A stretch of 64,000 nucleotides of DNA, taken from Prosopocoilus inquinatus. Lineage: Eukaryota > Arthropoda > Insecta > Coleoptera > Lucanidae. Below, one piece after another: positions 11,485-23,139 of this stretch (position 1 is the stretch's first letter; each line of letters begins with the position of its first letter). The stretch lies in the NCBI GenBank assembly GCA_036172665.1, contig CM069872.1:46858101-46922100 (forward strand), given 5' to 3'. A program made the translations under genes and the position numbers. The notes under the pieces are model-generated. The model was given only the letters and a program-made list of their open reading frames with translations. It searched no databases and was not told the origin of the DNA.

Positions 11485-13684
11485 AAAAGTCTTTTTTGGT
11501 TTTGGTAATACAACGTCAGGTGAAAAAGCGATCGTAGGATGTCGCTGTTTTATCTGTTCATCCAAGGTTGGTAGCGCTGAACTGTGTATTGGATGGAAGG
11601 TTGCTTTGATCAACGGAGGGGACAGAGTATCTCGTTACGTCACGTCACGTGATAAATTCCATTGGGCATATTAACGAGATTTTTGCGTTATTTGATCAAT
11701 AGGACCATAGAATTGATTCCATTTTTAGTGAATTAAATGAAGCTTTAGAAGGCAGATTAAAACTCACTCTATTTACTTCATTGTTGACGGATAGAAGTTT
11801 CGTGTGACGTCATGAGTTACTTTTGCGGGGAGGAAATTTCCAACTGCATATTAAATGGGAACGAGGCAACCTGCTAGATGCAATCATGCATCAGTTTTAC
11901 CAACGTTGCTGTTCATCGGAATTTATATTATAACTTAACGTGAGATTAGCAAAATGAAACAAATGACAAGGCACTGATGACTACCCGATCTGATCATCAG
12001 CTCGTTATCATTACCACTTGTCTCATTTTTATTTCACATTGTTCTGGCCAATATACACTGTGTTCATGGATTGGGTTCACAACAAGAAAAACTTTTTGAT
12101 TTTTGAATTTTCCAAAAAAAAGTAATTCTAAAATTCCGGTTGACAGCCAAAAAAATTAAAAATTTCCTTTCGACGATTGCAAAAATGCAGTTTATCTAAG
12201 TAAAATCACGTCAGCTGACATTGTATGTGTCACTATATAAAATCTTTGTTACGACAATATTAAAAATGTAAAAATTTCTATTAAAACTTATTGGAATGTG
12301 ATTTATTCATTAAAAACACAAGGGAGGAGCTATGGAAGCCATTAGCAAAATAGTGGCGCCATCCTCGGCATAAACCAGCATTCTTTCTCTTTCAGCACCT
12401 GTACTGTTTGATAACATTTCTTGAAACAATTTTTTTTCAGTTACATCTCAACTGAGATTTCCTCAATCACGCATGGTTTCCAAAAAATATTAATAAATGA
12501 AATTCATATTGATGATACAATATTAACTAACTGTATAGCTCTTGCGGGACGTCTTCCTCTTCACTTTTCTATTATATTGGTATTTAGAACAATTTGAAAT
12601 CAACATCAAACAGTAGTCAGGAAGCATCTCGCTATTCTATAGGGCGTGGTTCTAAAGTTTCCGAATGTGGAACTGGACGAATGGCAGAAGGCAAATTAGG
12701 ATAAGTAACTTTATCCTTATTTTTGCTGGAAAGCCCGAAAGTCTTGGTGAAGCAAAAATAACAATTTGACAAATCGTACTTTTATCCACGCCAAAGCATA
12801 GGCCTAGCAAATGACATAGCATGCTCTTACTATTTAAGCAGCTCCTTAAAATAACAGCTCATCCTGCGAAGCAATTGTCAGGGGCACAGGGATCTTGGTT
12901 TTTAATTTAAAATTGATTGGTTTTTAAAGTAACTGTTAGCGTTATCCGATTGTTAGGACAGAAGGTGCGTTCATGAAATTATTGGTAGTTTTAACAATGA
13001 CATAAATTTAACAAGGAGGTAACCTAACAACCAATAAATTTGCTTTGGTAATGGTAAACGTGTACGAGCAACTGGACGTTTCTCTGGTATTTGATTTAAA
13101 ATTGAAAATGGAGATTTTGTTTAACAAGCACTTTACGAAAGAAGTTAAATTTATCCCACTGGCAAGTAACCATCACTTTACCAATCAAATGAAAAACCGG
13201 GCCATAAATTGTATTCTCACTAACACAAAAAATGAAATTTTAAATCTCGATTTTGCAAGTGGCAAGTGCATAAAAATTGGATTGAATCTCCTAACCATCT
13301 TCAGTAAATGACCTCTTAGTCACAAGAGAAGTGCTTCTCTTGCCCTTAGAAACTAACATTCTACAAAAAGACTTTAATAGTGATTTGCATTATGGAACAG
13401 TTTTTGATGTCATGTAAAAGAAAACTAGAAAATTAAAATTTAATTCTGTTTCCTACAGTTTGCAGCGAAATTAGTTGCAAGCAAGATTATAGTTTCTCAA
13501 AACGGGTGCTGGCGGCGTTAGAGGACTCTAAAAACAGACATTGCAGACCCGGGGATTTTAGAAACAAATTAATGGACAATAACAAAAATTTCATAACCTG
13601 ATCTTCTGCAAAATTCAAATTACGCCAGCTTCATCTTTGCGATGAGGGAGGGTGATAAGATAAAATAGTTTGGGAACGTACGGT

Positions 13685-13775
13685 CTAGTTCTAGGGTCCC
13701 CAACATTTTTTAAGTATCAACCCCTTACAAGTAAATAAAAATTTCCAACGAACCCGTTTCAAATTTAATTGATAT
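13685..13775. mobile_element. Possible hAT-type terminal fragment
   Basis: TCTAGGGTCCCCAACATTTT followed by ATCAACCCCTTAC resembles the common hAT/MITE terminus (a GGTCCCCAACCTTTTT-type start followed by GACCCCTTT). No partner end or duplication was found, so this is a weak call. Confidence 0.3.
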
Positions 13776-13976
13776 GTGTAAAATAGTAGATATACTGAGC
13801 GGAAAATTCTGTGATTTATTAACGGAATGTTAAAATTTAAAGGTACTTTATAATCTAAAACACTGTTTTATGATTGGTTGTTTCCGTAGCAACAAAATTT
13901 AACAGCCCTTTAAATTTAACGCTTTTGATGCAGAATAGGCCTCTAACAGTGTTTTGTTAAAAAAGCATAAAATCTC

Positions 13977-14500
13977 TGATTCTATTTGATTTTGATTTGA
14001 TGTTATTTAATTTTTTAAATTATAAATCGATCGCCTTTCGTCTCTCCTCGACCCCCATTTGCTTTTTTTTGCTGTTGAAACTTTCGATAAAAAATTCCCC
14101 AATGCTCTTGATTCGATTTGACTCAGTTTTATAGTATTTTTGTTTTCATCTTATCTTCTTCACCGATCGACTTTCGTTCTTTCTGGAATTCCACATTTGA
14201 CTTTATTTAATATAATAAATTGACCGACACTTCTTATTCTTTAACTCGACTTCATTTGATTTGTTTTTATTTTTAACTATCAATTTATCACTTTTTGCTT
14301 TTATTTTGACATGATTTTACTTTATAATTGTCAGTTGATCGTCTTTTGCTTATCTTTTCTTTTGCTCGATTTGAGTTTAATTTATTTTACGAGTACGTTT
14401 TAGTCAAGTCGATTGATTGCCATTTTTGTTTTCTCTTTTATTGGATTTGACTTTATTTATTTTTTAATTATTAACTGATGGTGATTTTTCTTTTATTATT
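13977..14500. repeat. Degenerate T-rich tandem repeat, ~65-bp unit
   Basis: A recurring order of words can be followed about eight times: TTGATCG-like, CTTTTGTTC-like, TCGATTTGACTTTATTT-like, then TTTAATTATTAA-like. Copies differ strongly, so the array is old. No coding content. Confidence 0.55.
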
Positions 14501-15329
14501 GGCTCTGGTGAATCAGACCAACATTTTTTTTTCTCTGGTGTAATGATTTTTTTGTATTTATGTTTCTAGAAATCCATAGAGGATTTTATTTACAATTTAT
14601 TTATTTATTTGATCTGGTGGATCATTTTCTTATAAATGTTTTAAGTATTCTTATTTTCATAAAGATATGACTTAAAATATTGATTTTGATAACCGTTTCC
14701 TAAGTAGTATTAATCTGTTATCCAATTTGTGAAATATTTGTCTTGCAAATTCAGCATATTTGGAAAAATTGCAATTGAATCTACTTTCCTAGACTTTGAA
14801 CTTTTTTTTCAGGAATTAGTTCAGGTTCACTCAGTTCTTCAAAACTGTTTTCTCTATCGAATTTTGATCTCATCGAATATTCCACCAAACTCTCTAAGTT
14901 GTTAGTAATACCCGAATGACTTCTTTCCTTTTTTTGTTATTACATATTTGCAACATTAATTGAATCTCCTTTTCTCTACATTCTTTTCGATTATATTCAT
15001 TTATAATTAGATATTTCAAAATAATACATACACTCTTTTTCTCATTTTTTATTAATAGAGCTGACTCTATTCACTTTATGTAATGATTAAATAATCTTTA
15101 TAGTCTGTGATCTTCAACTCTTTCTACAAAAATGTTTAAAATAATACTCCTAATATCTATACCTAAGTGTATAGCAGTACAAGAAATGAAAAAATAAATT
15201 TCACGTTTGAAAGATTTACTTCGAATAAGTTTCCAGAGTGCAATCAAAGTAATTTAATAACCAAGGCGTAAAAAAATTCAGTTGAAATGGAAAAAAAAGA
15301 AGAGATGACTTTCGCGATATTAAAACCCA

Positions 15330-15830
15330 TTTCCAAGTCGGTCTGGAATGAAGAGACTGCCTCTCAATGCGGAAAACAGGAAACTTCAAAGGCCCTTTAG
15401 CATCGAGCCAGTTCATTAAAAAACTTACTGAATAGAACAAGCGCGAAACTGCATACGAATCGAAACAAAAGTGGATGGGTAGATACGTGTCGTCTCCAGC
15501 TTTGCGATTCATCGCAAGCATTCACCTCACCACCGTTCGAAAGTGCTCGACGCGACATGCAGATAACCCACTGCCTTCGTTATCTATCATGTACAAGAGA
15601 CTCGAGGCTAAAAATCCGACTCTAATGCGACTTTAAGTCTCGAGGAATCCCCCATTCGCTGCAGCACTTGCAATTTTCGAAGTGTATCCGAGTACGTAAC
15701 TCGATTTGTGTCGCTTGATAAATCATATTTACGATCGAATCAATAGAATAGACAGACTTACAGCGAAGCGGGAAAGGCGAACAAGTCGAGCATAAAAGAA
15801 TAACGTCAGCTTGTTGAAAAAAGCTATGCT
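15330..15830. other. Moderately GC-richer intronic block
   Basis: Composition is higher than the flanks and CpGs are scattered, for example GTGCTCGACGCGACATGC near 15542-15559. It lies just downstream of the groucho GP exon in the sense of transcription. No exon of Groucho is recognisable in it, and the minus-strand frame 15216-15521 is unassigned. Confidence 0.25.
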
Positions 15831-16063
15831 TTCTCTATGTTTTCACCGCTTTTGACAAACGCAACGCTGGCTGCTAGAAATGTTTTATTGTTTAAAATAT
15901 GATTCGGAAAATCGTAAAACTTTGTTTTAGAATATTCGATACAAACAATAAAAGATTCTTTCTTCTTTTGACTGTGCAAACTAAGTGTTTGCAAAGAATT
16001 TTTTTTCAAACCATGATAATCCCGATCGAATGTATTCTAATTTCGAGATAGATATTAACATAC

Positions 16064-16301
16064 CGCTATTGGATTTAACATCGTCGGGTCGATGTAGTTC
16101 AGGCTTCGATGCCAGCATCGATAGGGGATGTTGTCCGGGAGCGCCCAAAGCACCAGAAAGTCCCAGTATACTAGCTGCGGAACTTGGTGGTGCACCTGCT
16201 AGTCCAGGATGAGGCATCATTGGTATAGGGGGAGCTGCATGCGCTGGTAATTGCTGTGCATGCATTTGCTGCAAGAGTCTCGGTAGATCAGGCCGTTGTT
16301 G
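16064..16301 (-). CDS. Groucho/TLE co-repressor, exon for start of GP region
   Basis: A 238-bp internal exon on the minus strand. Groucho/TLE proteins are nuclear co-repressors recruited by Hairy/E(spl), Engrailed-type and TCF factors. The exon follows acceptor TTGTTGCAG (AG at 16303-16302) and opens with QQRPDLPRLLQQMHAQQLP, continuing directly from the Q-domain exon ending in AIIG. It then runs through a Pro/Ala/Met-rich part and a segment containing ILGLSGALG. This corresponds to the LLALSGALGG-type motif in the GP region of vertebrate TLEs. It closes with ELHRPDDVKSNS, similar to the HHRPDIK motif of Drosophila Groucho. The donor GTATGT follows after the first base of a Gly codon (phase 1). 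The length of 79 codons plus one base agrees with both junctions. Low-complexity Gln/Pro content is normal for this linker. Identity is strong; the exact protein is unknown because other exons lie outside. Confidence 0.93.
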
Positions 16302-16945
16302 CTGCAACAAATCAAAACAAAAAACTGATTTCATTCAGAATTTCTCGAAACGCCAGAAATGAAATCGAAATTAAAAATAAACTTTCAGTGCTGACACCTA
16401 CGTTAAATTGCGCTGATTGGTAATTGAATGTGATGAAAATGGCCGCTAAAATCATTGCAAAAGAGAATTTCACGAATAAATAAGGTGAACAACAGTCGCG
16501 CTGTGTACTATTAGTAAGCCAAATCTAAACCAAACAAGTATTAAATCAAGAGCTCGGACTAACCTGAAACATGACGTGGTGAATCATAGAATCGGGAAAC
16601 TTTTTCTATAAAACAAAAAAAAAATTGAATTACGTACATTTTTTGGCGGCCAATTTTATCTGCAATTAAAACTTAATTAAAAAGTACACGATGAGTAGAA
16701 ATTGGAGGAAAATTTTCAACTGCTTCATATATAAAACAACAACATTTTCGATTCGCTGCCTTAGGACATTCTTAGAGCATCTCCATCCTCCATTATTACA
16801 TGGCATTAAAACAAGATGAGAACACGCTGAGAGTGGCTCTACAACAGTGAATCGAAAACGTTAAAAGTCCAAATCCCATTACCAAAGCTTACAACTAACA
16901 TTCAAAAGGCGTCATCATCTGAATTAAATTATAGCAAACCTGAGA

Positions 16946-17059
16946 CTTATTTATAAAAAAAGTAGCCGTGACTACTACTACTACTACCAGCATGATATTA
17001 ACGCTTCAATTTTTAACGGTTAATATCATCCTAGTAGTCTACTATCTTTTATAAATAAG
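16946..17059. repeat. Foldback element with (CTA)n microsatellite
   Basis: CTTATTTATAAAA on the left pairs with TTTTATAAATAAG on the right. Inside, ATGATATTAACG pairs with CGTTAATATCAT, leaving a short loop near 17000-17018. The left arm contains an expanded CTA run (16971-16987), so the arms differ there. A compact MITE-like hairpin. Confidence 0.75.
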
Positions 17060-17249
17060 GCACGCTATCCTTATTGTCGGTTTTGATTGGTGTACAATTT
17101 GATCGAATTTATTTTATTGCTTCTCGACTACTGTGTTGAAAAATAAACGTCCAAATAGTCGTTTTCATTGCTATATTATATGCCTTTCCATACTAGTACG
17201 AAAAAATTACGTTTTCCTCATCACTAATAGTGTTTTCTACTAGAGTGCA

Positions 17250-17450
17250 CCGGGTAGAACAATAATTGAGTAGATTTAGTGCATTTGAGTAATGAGTACA
17301 AGAGTACTGAGTACAAAAAATAAGTGATTGCAAATGTACTCAGAAATTATGAATACAATGTACTCGATTACAAATTTACTCACAGTGATTGAGTACAAAA
17401 GTAATTGAGTACAGAAGTAACTGAGTGTAGAAGTACTTGAATAATAACGT
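17250..17450. repeat. GAGTACA-rich degenerate repeats
   Basis: Words such as GAGTACA, GAGTAATGAGTACA and TGTACTC recur in both orientations every 15-25 bases. The stretch looks like a decayed short-period tandem repeat. Confidence 0.55.
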
Positions 17451-17675
17451 AATCTGGAGGGGATACATTGACGTCAGAGATTCCTTTATGCGCCAATCTA
17501 AATTTTTCAAACGGTTACTAAATTTTAACTCGAATCTGGCTTTACAGAGTTTTTCTTTTTGCTGAAAAACAGAATTTATTTTTGATATGGAATATTGTAT
17601 TTTTAATCAATCAATACCAACGTTATTTTTTGTTACTACAGGTTTGGACGACTTTGCAATAATGTACAAGCTCTG

Positions 17676-18048
17676 CTGTCGGTACCCTTGATATTATGGA
17701 ATCTGATTTTTTATAATCTTCGACCAATTTGTAAAAGAGTGCACTGAGTGTACCTTATTTCATCTTCATCTTATTTTATCCTCGTGGAATAAAACGAGAT
17801 GATGACTACGTGCACTGAGTGTATCTTCATCTTGTTTTAATCTCATGGAATAAAACGAGAAGATACACTCAGTGCACATTGTGCACTCCAATTCAAAACG
17901 CTATAAGAGTGTCTACTAAGAGACGGGGCAGAGATTGGGTTGGAATTTTCACAGAACCCAACCACAGATTAATAAATGTAGCAGTCTGTCGGTACCCTTA
18001 ATATTACGGAGTCTGATTTTATTTATCTTCGGCCATTTTGTAAAAGAG
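17676..18048. repeat. Pair of ~64-bp direct repeats flanking hairpins
   Basis: 17676-17739 and 17986-18048 are about 85% identical. Both begin CTGTCGGTACCCTT and end TTGTAAAAGAG. Between them lie stem-loops built on GTGCACTGAGTGTA, with outer GAGTGCAC/GTGCACTC pairing at 17737-17888. The layout suggests a small mobile or duplicated unit, but I cannot name the class. Confidence 0.7.
17810..17877. repeat. Hairpin with 19-bp perfect outer arms
   Basis: GTGCACTGAGTGTATCTTC at the left matches the reverse complement of GAAGATACACTCAGTGCAC at the right. TCTTGTTTTAATCTCATG-like inner sequence partly pairs with GGAATAAAACGAGA. Similar in layout to the elements at 31948-32066 and 56275-56375. Confidence 0.75.
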
Positions 18049-18299
18049 ATAATATACTTCTCGATACAGATACACTAATTGGATTAAAAAAAAAACACCC
18101 TTTAGGTTTTAAGATTATTAAAAAATAAATGCCCCTTCATGCTTCAACAATTTGTACCTACTTATCCTATTTTGCATTTCTTAGACAGTTTTGACAAAGT
18201 AATTTTTGTAAATTACTTTGGTGTCAATGTTTTAATTTCCTAATCTCTGGGAGTTTAAATAAATTGACAGGAGATTAATAATAAGTTAGTAAATCTATA

Positions 18300-18740
18300 C
18301 AGGGTGCTGCATTTTGAAACACTACACAGGAAATCCTATGTTAATTTAAGGGTGCTCGAATATTGGTTTCCGTAATTATTTTACAGCAAAATTCCATTTA
18401 GGTTTCTTAAAGTACTCGTCAAGATGAATCTGTCTATGAAGTTTGAGGATTTTTCATTCGCTCAGTTTCAAGATATTTAAAAAAAGATTCAATTTATACC
18501 AAACTATCAGCACGGCCTTGCTCAATGATAGTAAAAACTGGATAGATAATTAATAAATCTAGTCGTTTTTGAAAAAGATAATTTTTTAAATATCTTGATA
18601 CTGAGCGAATGAAAAGTTTTCAAACTTCACAGACACGTTCATCTTTAAAAAACCTAAATGGAATTTTGCTATAAAAAAATTAGGAAAGCCAATATTCGAG
18701 CACTTTTAAATTAACATTGGTTTGAAAACGCAGCGCCCTG
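18300..18740. mobile_element. MITE of the CAGGGTG...CCCTG type
   Basis: A 441-bp element starting CAGGGTGCTGCATTTTGAAAC and ending in the near reverse complement TTTGAAAACGCAGCGCCCTG. It is flanked by TA at 18298-18299 and 18741-18742. The two halves are near inverted copies over most of their length, for example CATTCGCTCAGTTTCAAGAT against ATCTTGATACTGAGCGAATG. No transposase. The TA duplication fits the Tc1/mariner superfamily. Confidence 0.85.
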
Positions 18741-18859
18741 TATAAAATAATGTAATAAATTAGGCCTTCCTTCATCTTCTGTTTTCTTTAATCTTATTCG
18801 TTTTTAAATTTGAATTTACAAGATTCCTCTGGTGTTAATGTAATTAATAAAGTTCGTTT

Positions 18860-19240
18860 AGTGAAATATACGGTATGTTTCGTTTCCGACTTTGGCAAAT
18901 AAAATCTGCAAGTGTATTTAATATGAGCCGTGCAAAGCAAAATATTTCTGTATCGTCGGTTCGCCGTCAAAAGGAGCTGCTAAGTCTCTGCGCACGAGGA
19001 TGTGACATTCAGAAGGGATCAGAAATCGGCTTATCTGTTCACTCGACTTTGCGGGTGACTGCGTCTGAAATCTGGCGGATAAAGCGGTTAAAGTCACGTA
19101 AGAAAAGGACATACACCGACGGATGAAAGCGGGAAGTTCGCACGCTGGGGAAATGACGACGAAGGCAGAGAAAAACTATTATCGGGGGGCGGGTGTGGTG
19201 GTGGCAAAAGGATTCCGGATGAAGCATACAAATAAATGAG
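18860..19240. other. GC-richer intronic block
   Basis: CpG-containing sequence with frames on both strands (18875-19126 plus, 19039-19227 minus), neither recognised. Possibly regulatory. No transposon hallmark. Confidence 0.25.
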
Positions 19241-19499
19241 TTTCGCTAACAAGCAACGAAATACTACTTTTTTCCCCTCGATATATTTTCTAATCTTGAT
19301 ATATCAATTATATAGTATTTATGTATTTTTGATCGTTCCACTGATATAAAGTGACAGGTTAGGAGGGGTGTTTTCTTCTAAAATTGTTAAATAAATTTTG
19401 TGCATCAACACTCGTAAATCTGTGTCCAATGCAGGGAAATTGTACTTTTAAACGGTTTTACATGCAACAAATAACACATTAAAGGCTAACGTGGAAATG

Positions 19500-19790
19500 T
19501 ACAAAAGTGCCACTCAATTTTTTAATCCGGTCGACCGGTTGGTCTGGCTTGTTTGATTCACAAAGGGAGCGCCAGATGATGCCACTGTAAAAAGCGACGA
19601 CCAGCGGGACCATCATAATCCAATTAGCATTCAATGTGACTGACGCGCAGGCAGGAGTGAACTTTTTAAATTAAAAGTCCTCCAGCGAGGAGGGTCGAGC
19701 TGACTATGTTAATGGGATTGTTGTTTCACGTCCGTACAATTCTGACAACTCACGTACGAACGAATTAACTACACAAAATCCCACCGAGCG
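19500..19790. other. GC-richer intronic block
   Basis: Contains GGTCGACCGGTTGGTCTGGC near 19528-19547 and CCAGCGAGGAGGGTCGAG near 19682-19699. No reading frame of note. Candidate conserved regulatory DNA by composition only. Confidence 0.3.
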
Positions 19791-19899
19791 ATAAGTTAAT
19801 AATTAAATAAATAAATGTATATTTGATTAAAGCAAATATTTAATTCAAGATAAATTTTATCTCATTACCAATGCAAATTTGCACGAGGATTTGTTTATT

Positions 19900-20290
19900 A
19901 TTTGCATCGATGCGGTTGTAATTATACGGAGACGCGGGAACGTAACGTAATAACGGAAAGATGTTAAGGCCCTCAAACGCTGCATGAAATAATAAAGCGT
20001 CAGATTAGCATTAAAAATGTACCTGAGGCGAATTTTCCTCTAGTGTACTTATGGTTAAAATTTGCGCAAAACTCAGGAAGCGGATTGTCGGTTCCCCCAA
20101 GGAGAATCTTTTGTTATTCATGCAGCGCCGCGTTCTACTCGGGCTTTATAAAAAGGCGAAGCGTTGCTACGCTTACCTCAACCCCTGTAAGAATCTTCAT
20201 CCCTTACAATCCCCGTTTCTCTCGCTACTTTACATAGGTCTATCTAAAAGGACTTGAGTTTTCGCCTTTGTTTCGGAAAGCGCCTTTGGA
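19900..20290. other. GC-richer intronic block
   Basis: CpG-containing sequence bounded by AT-rich DNA. Two overlapping plus frames (20043-20237 and 20051-20257) are unassigned. No splice-flanked Groucho-like exon is seen. Confidence 0.25.
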
Positions 20291-21094
20291 ACCGGCGACA
20301 TTTTGCTTCTGTTTATCAACCATCAGTTATGTATTTCATACACTTTCCTTGAAACAACATGAACTTGCAATTTTGCAATAATCCCCATTTTCAAATTTTT
20401 GGTTTACCTAAGAAAACAAATTTGGACGAACACCATACCTTGTTCTATAACTAATTTTATGAAAACTACTTGAAATACTTATAACCACAGTCTCACACAA
20501 ATAATCCACCAATGCGTTACTGTCTCCCACTCAACGAACGCGTTTCAGCGTCATACACTTAGATCCTGACGGGATGTGTGGACGGATTGTGTAGCAATCG
20601 TTGATTATAATACCCTCCACTCACATGTCAATGCCGATGAAAAGTGAATTAAATTTCAGAGACTATGCTTATAAATAACTTGTTTCAGATCCTGACTCGG
20701 TACATGGTACATAGTTCAATGGGAGATGTAGAATTTTCATGTTTGTTTTCGTTTATGTTCAATTTGTCTCGTTAGGTAAAACAAGGATTTTGAAAATTGG
20801 GATTGTACGTTGGTTTTAACAGAAAATCGACGGAGCCAATGTGAATCCGAATTAATACGGGATTCTTCGAACTTGAAGTTTTCAGTTTCTGCCCCTAGTA
20901 AATCAGTCGTAGCCGCAGCTGACAAGAGTAATAACCAGAATTACGATTTGAGCCCACTTCGAATGTTACAGTATGGCATCGAACCCTACCTTCCCCTACC
21001 CCCTACCTTCGCACTCATGGAACGCCTACCCTGTTTATAGAAATTATCATTCGCATTACATTGCTGTATTGCAGTACAGTCCATCCAGCTAGCA

Positions 21095-21225
21095 GAGTGA
21101 CGTCGGAATTACGTCATTTTTAGGTTATTTTGCGTATTTGACGTCATATGTTCAAAATGTGACGATAATATGACAAGTCTTACGACACGTATTAATAATG
21201 TCGTAAAAGGGACGTCATTATCAAT
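21095..21225. repeat. Cluster of ACGTCA/TGACGT words
   Basis: TGACGTCGG, TTACGTCATTTT, TTGACGTCATAT, TGTGACGATAA and GGGACGTCATTATC occur within about 130 bases, partly as inverted copies. They could be a decayed MITE or a cluster of CRE-like sites, and sequence alone does not decide. Confidence 0.5.
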
Positions 21226-21340
21226 CACATCAATACAAAGTGATAAAAGGTTATTATGTTTATTTCTACAAATTATTAGTTCCTTTGCCTATGTCTCTCA
21301 TTACAATGATTGGTGCAACCTTGTGTAGTAAATCGTTGCA

Positions 21341-21633
21341 TACACTGAATTGTCGTACAGCAGAATTGTCGTACATTCAATTATCGCACAGCCAATTGTC
21401 GTACACCCAATTGTCGTACACCCGACTGTCGTACATCCAATTGTCGTACACCAGATTGTCATACATTCAATTGTCATACACTGAATTGTTGTACACCGAA
21501 TTATGGTACAGCGAATTGTCGTACACCCAATTGTCGTACACTCAACTGTCGTGCACCCAACTGTCGTGCACCCAACTATCGTACACCGAATTGTTGTACA
21601 CCCAATTGTCGTACACCTAATTGTCGCACACAC
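21341..21633. repeat. 15-bp minisatellite (AATTGTCGTACACCC unit)
   Basis: Roughly nineteen near-copies of a 15-base unit. The period is a multiple of three and the unit lacks stops in several frames, so long frames are open on both strands (21240-21620 plus, 21301-21633 minus). Those frames give monotonous pentapeptide translations such as LSYTQ repeats and are not evidence of a protein. Confidence 0.95.
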
Positions 21634-22734
21634 CTAGGGATGCATGCGATACTTCAATACTTTTACGAGTGTCGATATTTTTTGGGTGTCGAATGGCATC
21701 GGAACATCGGTACCTTCGTTTGGATACTTTTAAAGTAGCGATACTTTCATTTGGGAATCGGAAAGAATCACAATCACCAAATTAATGACAACAGCTCAAA
21801 CATACTACCTTTAAAAAAATAATCTCGTCTTCTTGCTTCAACCATTCAACTTCAAACTTCCAAACAAAAGTCATTGTGTATATTTCAAGTTTTAAATCGC
21901 ATAAATCTTTCTCGGAAAGAAACATAGTTATCGTGTGAAAGACGAGCGGCGTGGTTTTTAGCTTGCTTTTGTTACAATTAAATAAGTTTTTATCAACGTT
22001 TTCGTTGCAGAATGATCATACTCTTATAACAGAAAATGCGTCCCACGCTACGATCCAATTTTGTGGTGCAAGTCGCAGACTATTTTTTGTGCATCTCACA
22101 ACACTCCGGCAATAAATGATCTTACGATTTTACAGTTTCGTGATTATAATAGCCTCAAGTTAAACTTTTATCGGCCTAGAATTTGTATTCTTAGCCTTTA
22201 GCGTCCGTAGCTACATTTCACCATATTTCGTGGGAATTAAATCGAATGTTTATTTATTGTAACCGGCGAGACTGATCGCAAAATTCTGCCACGAACGCCT
22301 CAGTTTTTTATGTCAACTGGTTGCTGCGAGTTACCTTTTTTTGTCCACTTGTTATTTCGATGGAAATATAAATTACGTTCATATTTGGCATTTGACGCCT
22401 TGGTTATTATTGATATCTTCTTATACACGGTTGGCTTTCGTTTATTTCAGGGAGGTTTTGATTCGTCCAAGCCCTTCTCTTCGTAGTTACGGGCGTAGCC
22501 AAGTTTGACTTTATTAATTTGTGGCATGCATGTAGCACTCGGTCGTCGTTGTGATACACCATTTTCTAATGATTTTCTATTTTTCATTCTTAAAGTAATT
22601 TAATTGATACTGTTACTGCACAACGATACGACATCTCAAAGTATCGATACTTTTCTGTCAAGAATCGTATGGTATCGTTACTATTAAAAAAGCATCATTG
22701 GACACAAAGTATCTTGTCTAAAATATGCATCCCA
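21634..22734. mobile_element. hAT-like non-autonomous element within the 15-bp array
   Basis: Begins TAGGGATGCATGCGATACTT and ends ATATGCATCCCA, so GGGATGCAT is inverted at the ends. Subterminal GATACTTT and TATCGATAC words cluster at both termini (21650-21750 and 22620-22720), as in many insect hAT elements. No transposase is recognised in the ~1.1 kb. An 8-bp target duplication is not visible, perhaps blurred by the repetitive target. Confidence 0.65.
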
Positions 22735-22808
22735 ATTGTCATACACAGAATTGTCATACACCAAACTGTCGTACACTGAATTTTCTTAACCGAATTGTCA
22801 TGGACCCA
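22731..22808. repeat. Detached part of the 15-bp minisatellite
   Basis: Four or five copies of the AATTGTCATACACNN unit resume immediately after the hAT-like element. They show that the element separates one array into two parts. Confidence 0.85.
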
Positions 22809-23139
22809 GCAGACATGGTGCTAACAAAAAAAAAAAACTAAAAAATACAGAAAAAGCTTCAATAACCATCATAACATGTCAAAATGTAATTAAAATGTTT
22901 CAAGTCAATGGATGGCGCTGAATGTGCAATATTTTATTTAAATAAACTGTGATTGAATAAATAACGTATTCGTAAATTAAAATATTAATGGTAGAGAGAT
23001 TTTAATCGAATTACAACAAAATCTGCAACGTAGTGGAAGTACAAAAATAATACTCCTAATAATTATTTATTCATACATAGCACCGGGTAACATTATTAAC
23101 GTTGACGGAAAAAACGAGAACGTTTTTCAGTTAATTAAA

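Larger units (their letters stand above)
1..16063 (-). other. groucho intron, downstream (3') part
   Basis: This is the intron following the GP-domain exon on the minus strand. It opens with the donor GTATGT at 16063-16058 and interrupts a glycine codon after its first base (phase 1). No acceptor or exon encoding the remaining GP, CcN, SP or WD40 parts of Groucho was found down to position 1. The intron is therefore at least 16 kb long, or a short exon was missed. I see nothing beyond AT-rich sequence in about 1-2150, 2400-3050, 3400-4360, 4640-5190, 5860-6330, 6380-7390, 11600-13680 and 14500-15330. The open frames there (for example 1296-1586, 13045-13311 and 15216-15521) resemble no family I know. 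Confidence 0.75.

Noticed and set aside
13014..13311. AAGGAGGTAAC as a ribosome-binding site before the frame at 13045
   Set aside because: The window is animal nuclear DNA, so bacterial translation signals are not expected and the frame has no homologue.
21240..21633. Overlapping 126- and 110-codon open frames as repeat proteins
   Set aside because: They are translations of a 15-bp minisatellite whose period keeps frames open on both strands.
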